Shown piece after piece: positions 41,838-50,973 of a DNA stretch of 64,000 nucleotides. The stretch comes from JAGNLV01 sp964612145 (GTDB lineage: Bacteria; Zixibacteria; MSB-5A5; GN15; FEB-12). The translations under genes and the position numbers were made by a program. Position 1 is the first letter of the stretch. Each line of letters starts with the position of its first letter. The DNA is taken from positions 62,001-126,000 of the forward strand of contig CAZTBP010000002.1 in assembly GCA_964612145.1 (NCBI GenBank), given 5' to 3'. Below the pieces are notes generated by a model. It did not search any database. It was not told the DNA's origin and saw nothing but the letters and a program-made list of their open reading frames with translations.

Positions 41838-44015
41838 TCACCTGACAATCGTCATCTCCTCCAGCAGCTTGTTCAGCCCATACACGCGGTCCATCAAGAA
41901 CAGCATGTACCGGCTGTCACAGACTATGGCCCGGGAGACATCGTCATCCAGGTAATAATAGTCCTTGATGACTCCCTGGAAGTTCGTGTCGAAATCCAGC
42001 CCCACGATCTCCCCCTTGCCGTTTATCACAGCGCTGCCGGAATTGCCGCCGGTGCCGTCGTTGGTGGTCAGGAAGTTCACCGGGACATCACCAAGCGCCG
42101 GATCGACATACTCACTATACTCACCGCTTGACCAGACATCTAGAACTTCCTGGGGAACAAAGAACGGGTACTCTCCCTCATTCTTCTCAATTACCCCCGA
42201 CAGCGTCGTGAAGGGTTCGTAGATAACCGCGTCTCGCGGCGAGTACCCTTGAACACTGCCGGCATTGAACCGCTGCGTACTATTGGCATCGGGGTAAATG
42301 TCCTCACCCTTCCACGCCATATATGCCCTCATATAGTCAGGCTTGAGCTGCTGCAGCATGCCTGTGTATCGATCCTCTTCATCTTCCTTTTGCTCCTCGT
42401 CCTTTTCGATGGCAACAGCGAGGTCGATAAAGGGATCGTTCAGCGCTGCCAGTTCCTCCGGTGTCATAGTGAGCATTTCCAGGCGTCGGTCAAGATCGTC
42501 AACCTCGGTTTTGTCCATCATACTGTCGATCCTGGCGGCCATATATTTCTCGGGCTCTTCGGTGGGTAAGTCCCCAAACAACTCTGCGATTGGTGTTATT
42601 CGTTGCTCTTCGGGAAGATCGAGAATTCGCTTGAGGAAGTATTGCAACTCCGCGCGGCTAACTTCTGGAATATAATTTATCTGCGCGTGCTTCACTCGCT
42701 GGATGAACCGCGCGGAATCACGATCCATATAGCCCCGGTCCCGCTCAATATCCTCAAGTTGACGCTGCTTACTCCATTTGTACACGCCCTTGGCCATTGC
42801 TACCAGGTCAACGCGTTGAAGCCACTTGTAATAGGACTCACGCTCGTACTCAGCCGCTTCGGCCGCATAGATACTGTCGTACACGGCAAAGACGTAGCCG
42901 TATTTCTCCCATAGTTCCGGCCGCGCTTGCAGGAACGTCTTGAACTCGTCCTCTTCAGCTCTCTTTAATTCAAGCACATTTTTCCGCTCAAACCCGTCCA
43001 TCACCGCCTGTGAGTTCTTGTATCCATTGGACAGTCCCATCACGGAACCGGCGGTGCGGATCGCGATGTTGGAATCGGCCTTCCCCATTTCATCCAGCAT
43101 GTTCAGCACCCAGCCATAGATTTCCTGCCGGAGTGAAAAGGACTTTTTCACCATCTGGTCTAGATATGAGTAGGTGGTATGCCGGCGTGTCCGACCCGGA
43201 AATCCCAGCAGCATGGTGAAGTCACCCTCTTTGACGCCGGCTGCAGATATCGAAAGAAATTTCTTTGGCTCGTAGGGGATATTGTCCTGGGAATAATCAG
43301 CCGAGGAGCCATCCGGTGCTACGTAGGCTCGCACAAAAGCAAAGTCCCCCGTGTGCCGGGGCCACATCCAGTTGTCTATTTCACCCCCATAGCTCCCGAT
43401 CGCCTGTGGCGGCGCATAGACAATACGTATGTCTTTGATTTTGAAGTGCGTATACAGCCAGTACTCCGTACCGCCGTACATCGAGGATACCTCGCAGGTC
43501 ACATCGCGCCCCTCCTCGACCTCGGCGATTATCACTTTCTCGATACTATCAAGCGCGTTGGTGAATTCTTCCGGGTCCAATGCCCCGGCGACAGCCTCCG
43601 TGACTCGATCAGAGACGTCATCAATCGAGGTCACAATATACGCTGCCGCCCCGGTCGCGGGGACTTCATCCTCACGACTTTCGGCGTAGAAACCGTCACG
43701 CAGAAGATTCACGTCCACTGTCGAAGCCCGCTGGAGGTACGCAAATGCTACATGATGATTGGTAACAATTAACCCCTCCGGTGAGACAAATGTTGCCGAA
43801 CCTCCCCCAAGCTGAATACAGGCGTCCGCTATATCCACCCCGTTCGGATCATACACATCTGCGCGCTCGAGTTCGAGCCCCCGTGACTGGAGTTCCGCCC
43901 AGCCAACCTTGCCCAGATCGGGCAACGGGTACATGCCCTCATCGGCAACTCCAACAGATACAAAAAGGGCTACAGAAACCACAAGCAGCAGGACCAATGG
44001 TGAGTAAACACGCAT
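41838..44015 (-). CDS. S46 family dipeptidyl-peptidase (DPP7/DPP11 type)
   Basis: 725 residues, exported (signal peptide about 1-24, LLLVVSVALFVSVGVA). Chymotrypsin-like S46 serine peptidase that removes N-terminal dipeptides. His in EGLIVTNHHVAFAYLQRAS, the Asp region in IRIVYAPPQAIGSYGGEIDN, and Ser in GGNSGSAVINGKGEIVGLD near residue 650. A long helical insertion domain (about 280-580) caps the active site, as in DPP11. Substrate-selecting residue cannot be decided by eye. ATG 44015 has AGGAG ten bases upstream; an earlier frame start at 44075 adds no signal sequence. Confidence 0.93.
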   Translation of the reverse strand: MRVYSPLVLLLVVSVALFVSVGVADEGMYPLPDLGKVGWAELQSRGLELERADVYDPNGVDIADACIQLGGGSATFVSPEGLIVTNHHVAFAYLQRASTVDVNLLRDGFYAESREDEVPATGAAAYIVTSIDDVSDRVTEAVAGALDPEEFTNALDSIEKVIIAEVEEGRDVTCEVSSMYGGTEYWLYTHFKIKDIRIVYAPPQAIGSYGGEIDNWMWPRHTGDFAFVRAYVAPDGSSADYSQDNIPYEPKKFLSISAAGVKEGDFTMLLGFPGRTRRHTTYSYLDQMVKKSFSLRQEIYGWVLNMLDEMGKADSNIAIRTAGSVMGLSNGYKNSQAVMDGFERKNVLELKRAEEDEFKTFLQARPELWEKYGYVFAVYDSIYAAEAAEYERESYYKWLQRVDLVAMAKGVYKWSKQRQLEDIERDRGYMDRDSARFIQRVKHAQINYIPEVSRAELQYFLKRILDLPEEQRITPIAELFGDLPTEEPEKYMAARIDSMMDKTEVDDLDRRLEMLTMTPEELAALNDPFIDLAVAIEKDEEQKEDEEDRYTGMLQQLKPDYMRAYMAWKGEDIYPDANSTQRFNAGSVQGYSPRDAVIYEPFTTLSGVIEKNEGEYPFFVPQEVLDVWSSGEYSEYVDPALGDVPVNFLTTNDGTGGNSGSAVINGKGEIVGLDFDTNFQGVIKDYYYLDDDVSRAIVCDSRYMLFLMDRVYGLNKLLEEMTIVR

Positions 44016-44247
44016 GAGACTCTCTCCTTGAAAGTAGTGTCCCTCCAAGAAAAGCCCTTCCGCTTCCCGGCACAACTGCTTACTGCACTGCCAGTCGCCT
44101 TCTGTCAGCCTAAGGCAAACTCTCCCTACCGGTTATGCAAAAGTTGAGATAATCCTCAGAATCGGGGAAAACCCCTCCGATATACGTGTATATGACGCGG
44201 AGGCAGGCTTTCTCCTGCTTCCCAAGCGATCATCAGGAGGCATAGAA

Positions 44248-44895
44248 ATGAATACGACAAAGTTTGTTTCAACCGCTCTTATCGTAGTGGCCCTCGCCGT
44301 TCCGGCGCAAAGCGCCGACTTCAACTTCGGCCTCTCCGGCGACGAAGAGGGTCTCAACAGCTTCTACCTGGCCATTGGCGACCATTACCGCGCCCAGGAA
44401 AAGGAAATCCGGGTTGTCCGTGAACATCAGGTGCCGGATGACGAAATGCCCGTAGTCTTCTTTCTCGCCCGCAGGGCCAATGTCAGCCCAAGTGTCATTG
44501 TTGACCTCCGGATGGGCGGCTCGTCCTGGATGGACATCACCGTCAAGTACGACCTCAGCCCCGAGATTTACTACGTTGAAGTGAAAGATGTCGACGGCCC
44601 GCCATACGGTCACGCCTACGGTCATTACAAGAAGCATCCAAAAAACAAATGGAATGAAATCAAGCTGGCCGACCGAGACATTGTCAATATAGTGAACCTG
44701 CGATTTATCTCCGATCACTACGGCTACGATCCATCCGAGGTCATCAGGATGCGCCAGGACGGCAGGGACTTTGTCTCTATCAATAAGTCCGTCAAAGAAA
44801 AGAAACACGGGAAGAAGCAGGCGTATGCTGTCGATGAAGATGACAACCGCGGCAAGGGGAAAGGAAATAAGAAGGGTAAAGGCAAAAACAAATAA
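44248..44895 (+). CDS. Secreted protein with Lys/Gly-rich tail, unknown
   Basis: 215 residues. Signal peptide about 1-22 (ALIVVALAVPAQSA). A mostly alpha/beta core (SFYLAIGDHYRAQEKEIRVV, RRANVSPSVIVDLRMGGSSW) appears twice in related form: PDDEMPVVFFLARRANVSPS and VNLRFISDHYGYDPSEVI, hinting at an internal duplication. The end (about 185-215) is a strongly basic tail of Lys, Gly and Asn. AGGAGG eight bases before the ATG. Similar stand-alone proteins are seen in FCB genomes as uncharacterised; I do not know the function. Confidence 0.72.
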   Translation: MNTTKFVSTALIVVALAVPAQSADFNFGLSGDEEGLNSFYLAIGDHYRAQEKEIRVVREHQVPDDEMPVVFFLARRANVSPSVIVDLRMGGSSWMDITVKYDLSPEIYYVEVKDVDGPPYGHAYGHYKKHPKNKWNEIKLADRDIVNIVNLRFISDHYGYDPSEVIRMRQDGRDFVSINKSVKEKKHGKKQAYAVDEDDNRGKGKGNKKGKGKNK

Positions 44896-44927
44896 CCGCT
44901 CCCTCGACGATGCACGCTGACCGTGAG

Positions 44928-44963
44928 AAACGGGCCGTCTTTCCGATGGCCCGTTTTATTTTG
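44928..44963 (+). terminator. Intrinsic terminator, unknown secreted gene
   Basis: Stem AAACGGGCC / GGCCCGTTT with an 11-base loop followed by TTATTTTG. It lies between two convergent genes and could serve both. Confidence 0.85.
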
Positions 44964-44964
44964 C

Positions 44965-45819
44965 TCAGAAGTCGCGAAGAATTTTGTACACGACCGATAA
45001 GTCGTCGTCCTCGTTGCCCTTGACCGCAGCCACACCGAATAACTCCTTCGGGGCCGCCGCCATAAACGCCGTCCGCCTGACATCCCGGGCGAGATCCTGC
45101 ACGTAATGCAGGTCCTTGTAGATGGCCCTGGAGGCAAAATGCACCTCAAAGTCGTTGTCCAGCAGCTTCTGTCGCTTGGCGTTCAGGACTCCCGAGTTCC
45201 CGGCTCCGGCACCGAGCACATCGAGTACCTTCTCTCGGTCAATACCGCAGCTCTCCCCCAGGACCAGTGCCTCAGCCAGCGTTGCCATAAACGACCCCAG
45301 CGCAAGATTGTTGATCAGCTTCATTCGGGTCGCTATCCCCGGCTTTTGGAAGTAAAACAGATTCTTCCCCAGCATCTCCAGATACGGTCGGGCTGCTTCC
45401 ACACCGGTGTCCGCGCCGCTTATCGCAATCGTCAACGCTCCCTGTGAGGCCGGGACCACGCTTCCCAGCACCGGCGCCTCGACATAGTGTGCCTTGCGTT
45501 CAGCGCACATGCCGTGGAATAACTCTACTGTTTTGAAGTGATTGGTGGTCGTATCGATGATGGTCTTCCCCTCGACATCGGCACTCAGTACACCCTGCTT
45601 CCCGCCAAGCACCGCACGAACCGCGTTGCTGTCAAACAGGTTCAGAATAATTACGTCGCAGTGACCGGTCACTTCGGCGGGGCTTTCCGCAATCGGTACC
45701 TCCAAATCTTCAGCCTTTGACCGTGTCCTGTTCCAGACGACCAGGTCGGTCCCTTGATCAATCAACCGACGCGCCAGTACCTTGCCGAGCGTTCCAAGAC
45801 CTAAAAGTCCAACGGGCAT
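44965..45819 (-). CDS. NAD(P)-dependent beta-hydroxyacid dehydrogenase
   Basis: 284 residues of the 3-hydroxyisobutyrate dehydrogenase / glyoxylate reductase family. Rossmann motif GLLGLGTLGKVLARRL, NADP-region VWNRTRSKAEDL, substrate loop APVLGSVVPASQGALTI, and the catalytic Lys in MKLINNLALGSF. Cytoplasmic. Start ATG 45819 has GGAGG seven bases upstream; the longer frame to 45846 is less likely. Substrate not predicted. Confidence 0.92.
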   Translation of the reverse strand: MPVGLLGLGTLGKVLARRLIDQGTDLVVWNRTRSKAEDLEVPIAESPAEVTGHCDVIILNLFDSNAVRAVLGGKQGVLSADVEGKTIIDTTTNHFKTVELFHGMCAERKAHYVEAPVLGSVVPASQGALTIAISGADTGVEAARPYLEMLGKNLFYFQKPGIATRMKLINNLALGSFMATLAEALVLGESCGIDREKVLDVLGAGAGNSGVLNAKRQKLLDNDFEVHFASRAIYKDLHYVQDLARDVRRTAFMAAAPKELFGVAAVKGNEDDDLSVVYKILRDF

Positions 45820-45922
45820 TCCGATACCTCCGGGGAAATCGTTCATCGCCTCAATTATCTGGATGACAAACTAACAGGATGAAGGCTGCTCCGCAACCGG
45901 TCACTGACAAACCGGCCGGGAT

Positions 45923-46285
45923 TTAGTAGCGTGGTACCGACGGATCAACCTCGGTCGACCAGGCCTCAATTCCTCCGGCCAAATGACAGACATCGTCATG
46001 CCCGGCCGCCTGAATCATCCGTACCGCGTGGGCGCTGCGATTGGCGTGATGACAATACACGACCACCGGCCGGTCCCGGTCAATCTCACCCAGCCGATGC
46101 TCAAGCTCGTGGAGCGGGATCAGAACCGACGGTTCTATCCGGCAGTGCTCGTGCTCGTCCCGGCGACGGCAATCCAGCAGCAGCAACTCTTCCGAGTCCA
46201 AGCGCTCCCGTAACTCCGTTGGCTGTATCGTGGGGACACCCCTGTTCTCCCCCAGGTGTTCGAAAAGAATGTCGGTCAATCTCAT
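45923..46285 (-). CDS. Rhodanese-domain sulfurtransferase
   Basis: 120 residues, one rhodanese domain. The active-site loop VVVYCHHANRSAHAVR has the catalytic Cys, and LLLDCRRRDEHEHCRIEPSV is the usual first strand. The C-terminus GGIEAWSTEVDPSVPRY matches the family end. Start ATG 46285; a TTG at 46318 is possible. Transfers sulfane sulfur; partner unknown. Confidence 0.9.
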   Translation of the reverse strand: MRLTDILFEHLGENRGVPTIQPTELRERLDSEELLLLDCRRRDEHEHCRIEPSVLIPLHELEHRLGEIDRDRPVVVYCHHANRSAHAVRMIQAAGHDDVCHLAGGIEAWSTEVDPSVPRY

Positions 46286-46424
46286 TATGTCCGCTAATCC
46301 ATAAAGTGGATATTTCAACTCCTCGTTGCCGATTATAACAGCCGGACGAGCCTTCAGTTCCGATTATCAAACGGGATTGACGATAGCGCGAACATTCCGT
46401 TTATTGCCCCTTTGGAGGCAACCA

Positions 46425-47531
46425 ATGCGCGTCCTCGCTCTTGAGCCATATTACACCGGCAGCCACCGGGCTTTTTTCGACAACTGGTCGGCCGTCTCGG
46501 AACACGAATGGACTATCCTCGGTCTGCCAGGATATAAATGGAAGTGGCGGATGCGGCACGCTCCGGTTACGCTGGCCGAAGAAACCGCCTCTCGAATACG
46601 TAATCGCGAGCGATGGGATGTCGTATTCTGCTCGGACATGCTCAATCTCGCCGAATGGCGCGGTTTGGTTCGACGCGAACTCGCTGATTTGCCGTCTGTT
46701 GTCTACTTCCACGAGAACCAATTGACCTACCCGGACCCGTCATCCGAAAAGCGTGATTACCACTTCGCCATGACCAACCTGACCACCGCTCTTGCCGCCG
46801 ATCAGGTCTGGTTCAATTCCGGCTTCCACCGCAACAGCTTCCTGTCCGCAATCCGCACCTTCCTCGGCCGCATGCCCGACTATAAGCTGCCGGACACCGT
46901 CGATAAGATCGAGTCAAAGTCATCGGTTCAGTATCCGTGTATCAACCCTGTTGCTCCGCCGGCGGCTCGCGAACCCGGCCCGCTTCGAATTCTGTGGGCC
47001 GCCCGCTGGGAGCACGACAAGAACCCCGAAGACTTTTTCGAGACCCTTTTTCAGCTCCAGGCCGCCGGCATTCCGTTTGAGGTCTCCGTTATCGGCGAAC
47101 AGTTCGGCAGCACGCCAGGAGTGTTCGAACCGGCCCGGAACCGACTCGGTCGGCACGTCCGCCGCTGGGGATATCAAGAATCGCGCAAGGCTTACGAGTC
47201 CGCTCTCGCCGAGGCTGATGTCATCGTGTCGACCGCCGTGCATGAGTTCTTCGGCATATCCGTTGTCGAAGCCGTCTCCTGCGGGGTCTACCCGCTTCTC
47301 CCCAATCGTCTTGCTTACCCTGAGATTTTCACCGGCGATCAGTGGGGGCGCTGCTTCTACGATGGCACCGTCCCGGCCCTGGTACAACGACTGACTGCAC
47401 TGGCAGATGAGCTTGACGACACCTCCGGTCTCCCCGGACGCAAACAGCGGGTGCAGGAAATCTCGGGGCAATTCGCCTGGAAGGAGCACGTTGGCCGACT
47501 CGATACACTGCTGCGCGAACTCCGCGACTGA
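46425..47531 (+). CDS. DUF3524 glycosyltransferase (tRNA-queuosine mannosyltransferase-like)
   Basis: 368 residues. The N-terminal region (MRVLALEPYYTGSHRAFFDN, HEWTILGLPGYKWKWRMRHA, FHENQLTYPDPSSEKRDYHF) is the hallmark of the DUF3524/GTDC1 family, followed by a GT4-type donor domain (LRILWAARWEHDKNPEDFFE, GQFAWKEHV). In animals the relative GTDC1 mannosylates queuosine in tRNA; bacterial members are less studied, so tRNA specificity is an inference. GGAGG six bases before ATG 46425. Between rhodanese (divergent) and a surface protein gene. Confidence 0.85.
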   Translation: MRVLALEPYYTGSHRAFFDNWSAVSEHEWTILGLPGYKWKWRMRHAPVTLAEETASRIRNRERWDVVFCSDMLNLAEWRGLVRRELADLPSVVYFHENQLTYPDPSSEKRDYHFAMTNLTTALAADQVWFNSGFHRNSFLSAIRTFLGRMPDYKLPDTVDKIESKSSVQYPCINPVAPPAAREPGPLRILWAARWEHDKNPEDFFETLFQLQAAGIPFEVSVIGEQFGSTPGVFEPARNRLGRHVRRWGYQESRKAYESALAEADVIVSTAVHEFFGISVVEAVSCGVYPLLPNRLAYPEIFTGDQWGRCFYDGTVPALVQRLTALADELDDTSGLPGRKQRVQEISGQFAWKEHVGRLDTLLRELRD

Positions 47532-47542
47532 CAAACCGGTCT

Positions 47543-47570
47543 TTGAAATTCCCGCAGCATCCGGTATCTT
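47543..47570 (+). promoter_or_regulatory. Candidate promoter of the stalk-like surface protein gene
   Basis: TTGAAA (47543-47548) and TATCTT (47565-47570) with a 16-base spacer; predicted leader about 125 bases before the GTG at 47704. Confidence 0.45.
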
Positions 47571-47703
47571 ATAGAGGAACGGCTGTGACACCGCGGGATC
47601 ATTACCGCCGCCTCAGTCGTTATAACACGAAACAGCCTGGTGGACGTCATCGCCGCTTCTGCCGACTGATAGACAGAGACTATATTCGTAAAAGAGGTGC
47701 CTC

Positions 47704-48810
47704 GTGCTCATTCGCGCCATTGCTATAGCAGTCCTCATTCTCATCACCCCCTTCGGCCATTTGCTGGCCGGTGAACAGATTTCCTACCAGGGCCGCTTGA
47801 CAACACCGGGCGGTACGCCGGTTGCCGATAATACCTATCCGGCGACGTTCCGAATCTTCAGTGATTCGGTTGGCGGCTCTGTGGTCTGGTCCGAGTCGGT
47901 ATCGATCCAAACCACTGGTGGACTGTTTTCCCATATTCTCGGCGGCACCGCAACGCTCCCCCCATCAGTCTTTGGAAATGACGGTTCCCTGTTTCTTGAA
48001 GTAACTGTCGACGGTGAAATAGTCGGGCCGCGCACCCGTCTGGTCTCCGCCGCACGAGCGGTCGTCGCCAATCACCTTCGCGTGACGGACAGTTTTAACC
48101 GGGTCGTCGGAAGAACCTATTCCGATTCGGGCGGCGTCATGGAACTGCTCAACGATGCCGGCGATCCCAGTATTGCCATGCGCGGCGGACGGCTTGGTGA
48201 TTCGGCGGTAGTACTTCCGGACTCTTCGATCAACGCCGATGAGATTTTGGATGAACCCGGCATTACCTCATCCAAGAACACCCAGCTCGTTGACCTGTCC
48301 GATGCCGTCATGACTGATCTCGCTGTTGTTGAAATCAAGATCCCGTCCGATGGCTATATTGTGCTGTACGGCAAGTGCTACGCCCTGCTCTCCGGCACAA
48401 CCGGCCCCAACGGTGCCCACGTGCAGATTGATACCGATGAGGAGGGCACCTCGCTTTTTCCGTATTACACCCATGCCGGGCTGAGCGGCTACGTTAACAC
48501 CGGCACCAACTACTTCCCGATGTTCGTCACGCGTGTCTACTTCTGCGAAGCCGGCATTCATGAGTTTCGCCTTGAGGGCCGCGCCACTCACCCGCTTCCC
48601 GCCCTGGCTCAAACGTGGGATCATATACTGACCGCGGTCTATTATCCGTCGAGCTATGGCTGGGTCAGCCAGATCGCGCCGCTCCCGGGTAATAACCCGA
48701 CCGCGATACCGATCGAGATCGACGATCCCCGTCAACCGGAACGCACCGGAACCGTCTACGATATGGATCTGCGTCACGAGGAAACGACTGCCGATGATTC
48801 TCAGCAGTGA
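47704..48810 (+). CDS. Secreted stalk- or head-like surface protein
   Basis: 368 residues. Signal peptide about 1-22 (ILITPFGHLLA). The first half resembles bacterial exported proteins that begin EQISYQGRLTTPGGTPVADN and have a short tandem beta pattern (FRIFSDSVGGSVVWSESVSI), as found in phage-tail-like or fibre proteins. The second half is a jelly-roll-like domain (about 190-340). No sorting domain is recognisable at the end. GTG start with GAGGTG upstream. Probably a cell-surface fibre or adhesin; function unknown. Confidence 0.7.
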   Translation: MLIRAIAIAVLILITPFGHLLAGEQISYQGRLTTPGGTPVADNTYPATFRIFSDSVGGSVVWSESVSIQTTGGLFSHILGGTATLPPSVFGNDGSLFLEVTVDGEIVGPRTRLVSAARAVVANHLRVTDSFNRVVGRTYSDSGGVMELLNDAGDPSIAMRGGRLGDSAVVLPDSSINADEILDEPGITSSKNTQLVDLSDAVMTDLAVVEIKIPSDGYIVLYGKCYALLSGTTGPNGAHVQIDTDEEGTSLFPYYTHAGLSGYVNTGTNYFPMFVTRVYFCEAGIHEFRLEGRATHPLPALAQTWDHILTAVYYPSSYGWVSQIAPLPGNNPTAIPIEIDDPRQPERTGTVYDMDLRHEETTADDSQQ

Positions 48811-48834
48811 TAAAAGGCAGGACTGTCAGTACGG

Positions 48835-50973
48835 CTATTTCAGCAGCACCATTTTCTTACCAGCGACAAAGCCGCCCGCGCGAATTTGATAGAGATAGAC
48901 TCCACTGGCCACGGTGCTGCCGTCGTTGCCTTTGCCATCCCAGGGCACTTCGTGAATACCGGCTTCAAAATTACGATTCACAATCGTCTTGACCGTCCTG
49001 CCCAGCGTATTGTACACAACAATTTCAACCTCGGCTGCTTCGGGCAAACTGAATCGAATAACAGTTTCGGCATTAAACGGATTCGGGAAGTTCTGGAACA
49101 GGGCATATGACTCCGGCACAATCGGCTGGGGATCAGGATTATCCGAAGGAGCTTCCACACGATAAATCTGCACCGCGCCACCATCGGAGGCTGCCAGGAT
49201 CTCCCCTTCCACCGCTATAATGTTCGCCGGAAGCCCACCGTACTCCTCCAACGCCGGGAATTCGCCGTCAAGGCTAAACACACCTATCCCGTCACCGCCA
49301 GCCGTATAGAGTCTGTCGTTGGCCAGTTGTGCATCCACGACCGAAATCGGCAGGTCATCGCTATACCGGGGCAGCAATGTCCCTGTAGAATCGAGTTCAT
49401 ACACGATCATGGTCGTATTGGCGAATACGATTATCTGATTGTCACGACGGACGATCTCTGTCGGTACTTCCGGAAGGTCGGCACGTGCCAACTCGTGTAC
49501 GGCGAAACTCGAGTCTATTCGGTGAACCCAGAGCTGGCGTTTCACGGTTCCAATTACAACGAGTGAATCCGATACGCTCGCGCATCCTATTCGCCCGTGC
49601 TGACCCCAGGCCGACTTTGGATCGATAACGCCTGAATCAGAAATCGTGTACGCCTGAAGGCTGTACTCGTTGACCGCAACCAGCGCCCGCAGCGTATCAT
49701 GCATCGTCGTCGGAAGATAAATCAGGTCTCCAGCCAGCGTATCGGACAGGTGGAAGGTTCGCTCGATATAGAATGAATCCGGTTCAAGCGCGTCGAGAAT
49801 GAAAGCTACTCGATTGAGTCCGCCATAGTACGCGATCAAACTGTCGCCGACAGTCAGCATGGTCCGGACATCGCCAAGCTCGGAAAACATCGTGTAGGCT
49901 AGCGTCGGCGCCAGCGAAGTGTCAAACGTATAGACATCGATCGGGTTGCTTCCGCCGCCGGTAAACAGGTGCCCGTCGCGGACCGAAAGCGCCCGAATCG
50001 GCCCCGCGCGAAACGCCGCCGGCTTCGGTTTGGTCGGATTTTCGATATCCACCAGAAGCATCCCGCCGTCAACCCGGGGCAAAACCAAATGCGGTCGGCC
50101 ATCGAGTTCAAAGATGTCGCCATCGGGACCAACCTGATCGATCGGGAGTGTCGATCGCATGGCAAAATCATTCCGGTCAACGATCTCGATCTGACGCGGC
50201 GCTACCATCACAAGATGATTCTCGCTGACATAAACCCGCTGCGGCGGATCGATATCAACCAGCGAATCAACAATCTCATTGCCCCCGGGCCCAAACTGAC
50301 CGATTAACACCGAACCATCGCGGGTAAGCATCGTCACGGTAGAATCGGTCCGAACGAAAGACCGAATCTGTCGCGGTGAGTAAAGATAGTCAATAAAGGA
50401 GGCGGCAACGGTACCGGCTGCGACATCCATTCGCATGACCCCGTTGTACTCGTCCAGCACGAATACCTCCGTCGCCTCTACATCAAGTTGCGTCATGAGG
50501 ATCCCGACCATGCTGGAATCAAGGAACGTCGCACTGTTGCCGCTGCGCTGGAACTGCCAGACACCGTCAAACCAGGACGACACTAAAACGTCGTCGCCCA
50601 TCACCGAGAAGTCATTGAATTGTACACCCGGATCAATCCGCCAGATTTCATCTAGCGTCGGTAAATTCGCGAGGTCATAACTGATCAAGCGATAGTCACT
50701 TGTCTTCACGATCAGCTGTCCGTCCATCTGACGAATCTGTACCGGCGTAAATTCGGTCTGGTCTACCGTTACCGTCTGGAAAGCCTCGACATCGTCGTTC
50801 CAGATACTGACCGCAATGCCGTTGGTTGAAATCGACACAGCGAAGCTATCCACTATCGTGACTGCCTCTACGCGGTTCCATAGCAGCGTGTGGAGGGGAC
50901 CGTCGGATATCGCCGCCGATCCAACCGTCGGCAGCAGCAAGAGCAAGGATGTCACGGCGAGGAGTTTCTTCAT
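48835..50973 (-). CDS. Exported beta-propeller protein with FlgD-like sorting domain
   Basis: 712 residues. Signal peptide about 1-20 (AVTSLLLLLPTVGSA). The body is built of repeated beta blades (DGPLHTLLWNRVEAVTIVDS, MVGILMTQLDVEATEVFVLD), like LVIVD-type/WD40-like propellers. C-terminal 85 residues carry the FlgD-like / type IX-style sorting domain: YALFQNFPNPFNAETVIRFS ... GVYLYQIRAGGFVAGKKMVL. Its ATG overlaps the stop of the upstream S8 peptidase gene by 4 bases, so the two are made together. Confidence 0.85.
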   Translation of the reverse strand: MKKLLAVTSLLLLLPTVGSAAISDGPLHTLLWNRVEAVTIVDSFAVSISTNGIAVSIWNDDVEAFQTVTVDQTEFTPVQIRQMDGQLIVKTSDYRLISYDLANLPTLDEIWRIDPGVQFNDFSVMGDDVLVSSWFDGVWQFQRSGNSATFLDSSMVGILMTQLDVEATEVFVLDEYNGVMRMDVAAGTVAASFIDYLYSPRQIRSFVRTDSTVTMLTRDGSVLIGQFGPGGNEIVDSLVDIDPPQRVYVSENHLVMVAPRQIEIVDRNDFAMRSTLPIDQVGPDGDIFELDGRPHLVLPRVDGGMLLVDIENPTKPKPAAFRAGPIRALSVRDGHLFTGGGSNPIDVYTFDTSLAPTLAYTMFSELGDVRTMLTVGDSLIAYYGGLNRVAFILDALEPDSFYIERTFHLSDTLAGDLIYLPTTMHDTLRALVAVNEYSLQAYTISDSGVIDPKSAWGQHGRIGCASVSDSLVVIGTVKRQLWVHRIDSSFAVHELARADLPEVPTEIVRRDNQIIVFANTTMIVYELDSTGTLLPRYSDDLPISVVDAQLANDRLYTAGGDGIGVFSLDGEFPALEEYGGLPANIIAVEGEILAASDGGAVQIYRVEAPSDNPDPQPIVPESYALFQNFPNPFNAETVIRFSLPEAAEVEIVVYNTLGRTVKTIVNRNFEAGIHEVPWDGKGNDGSTVASGVYLYQIRAGGFVAGKKMVLLK

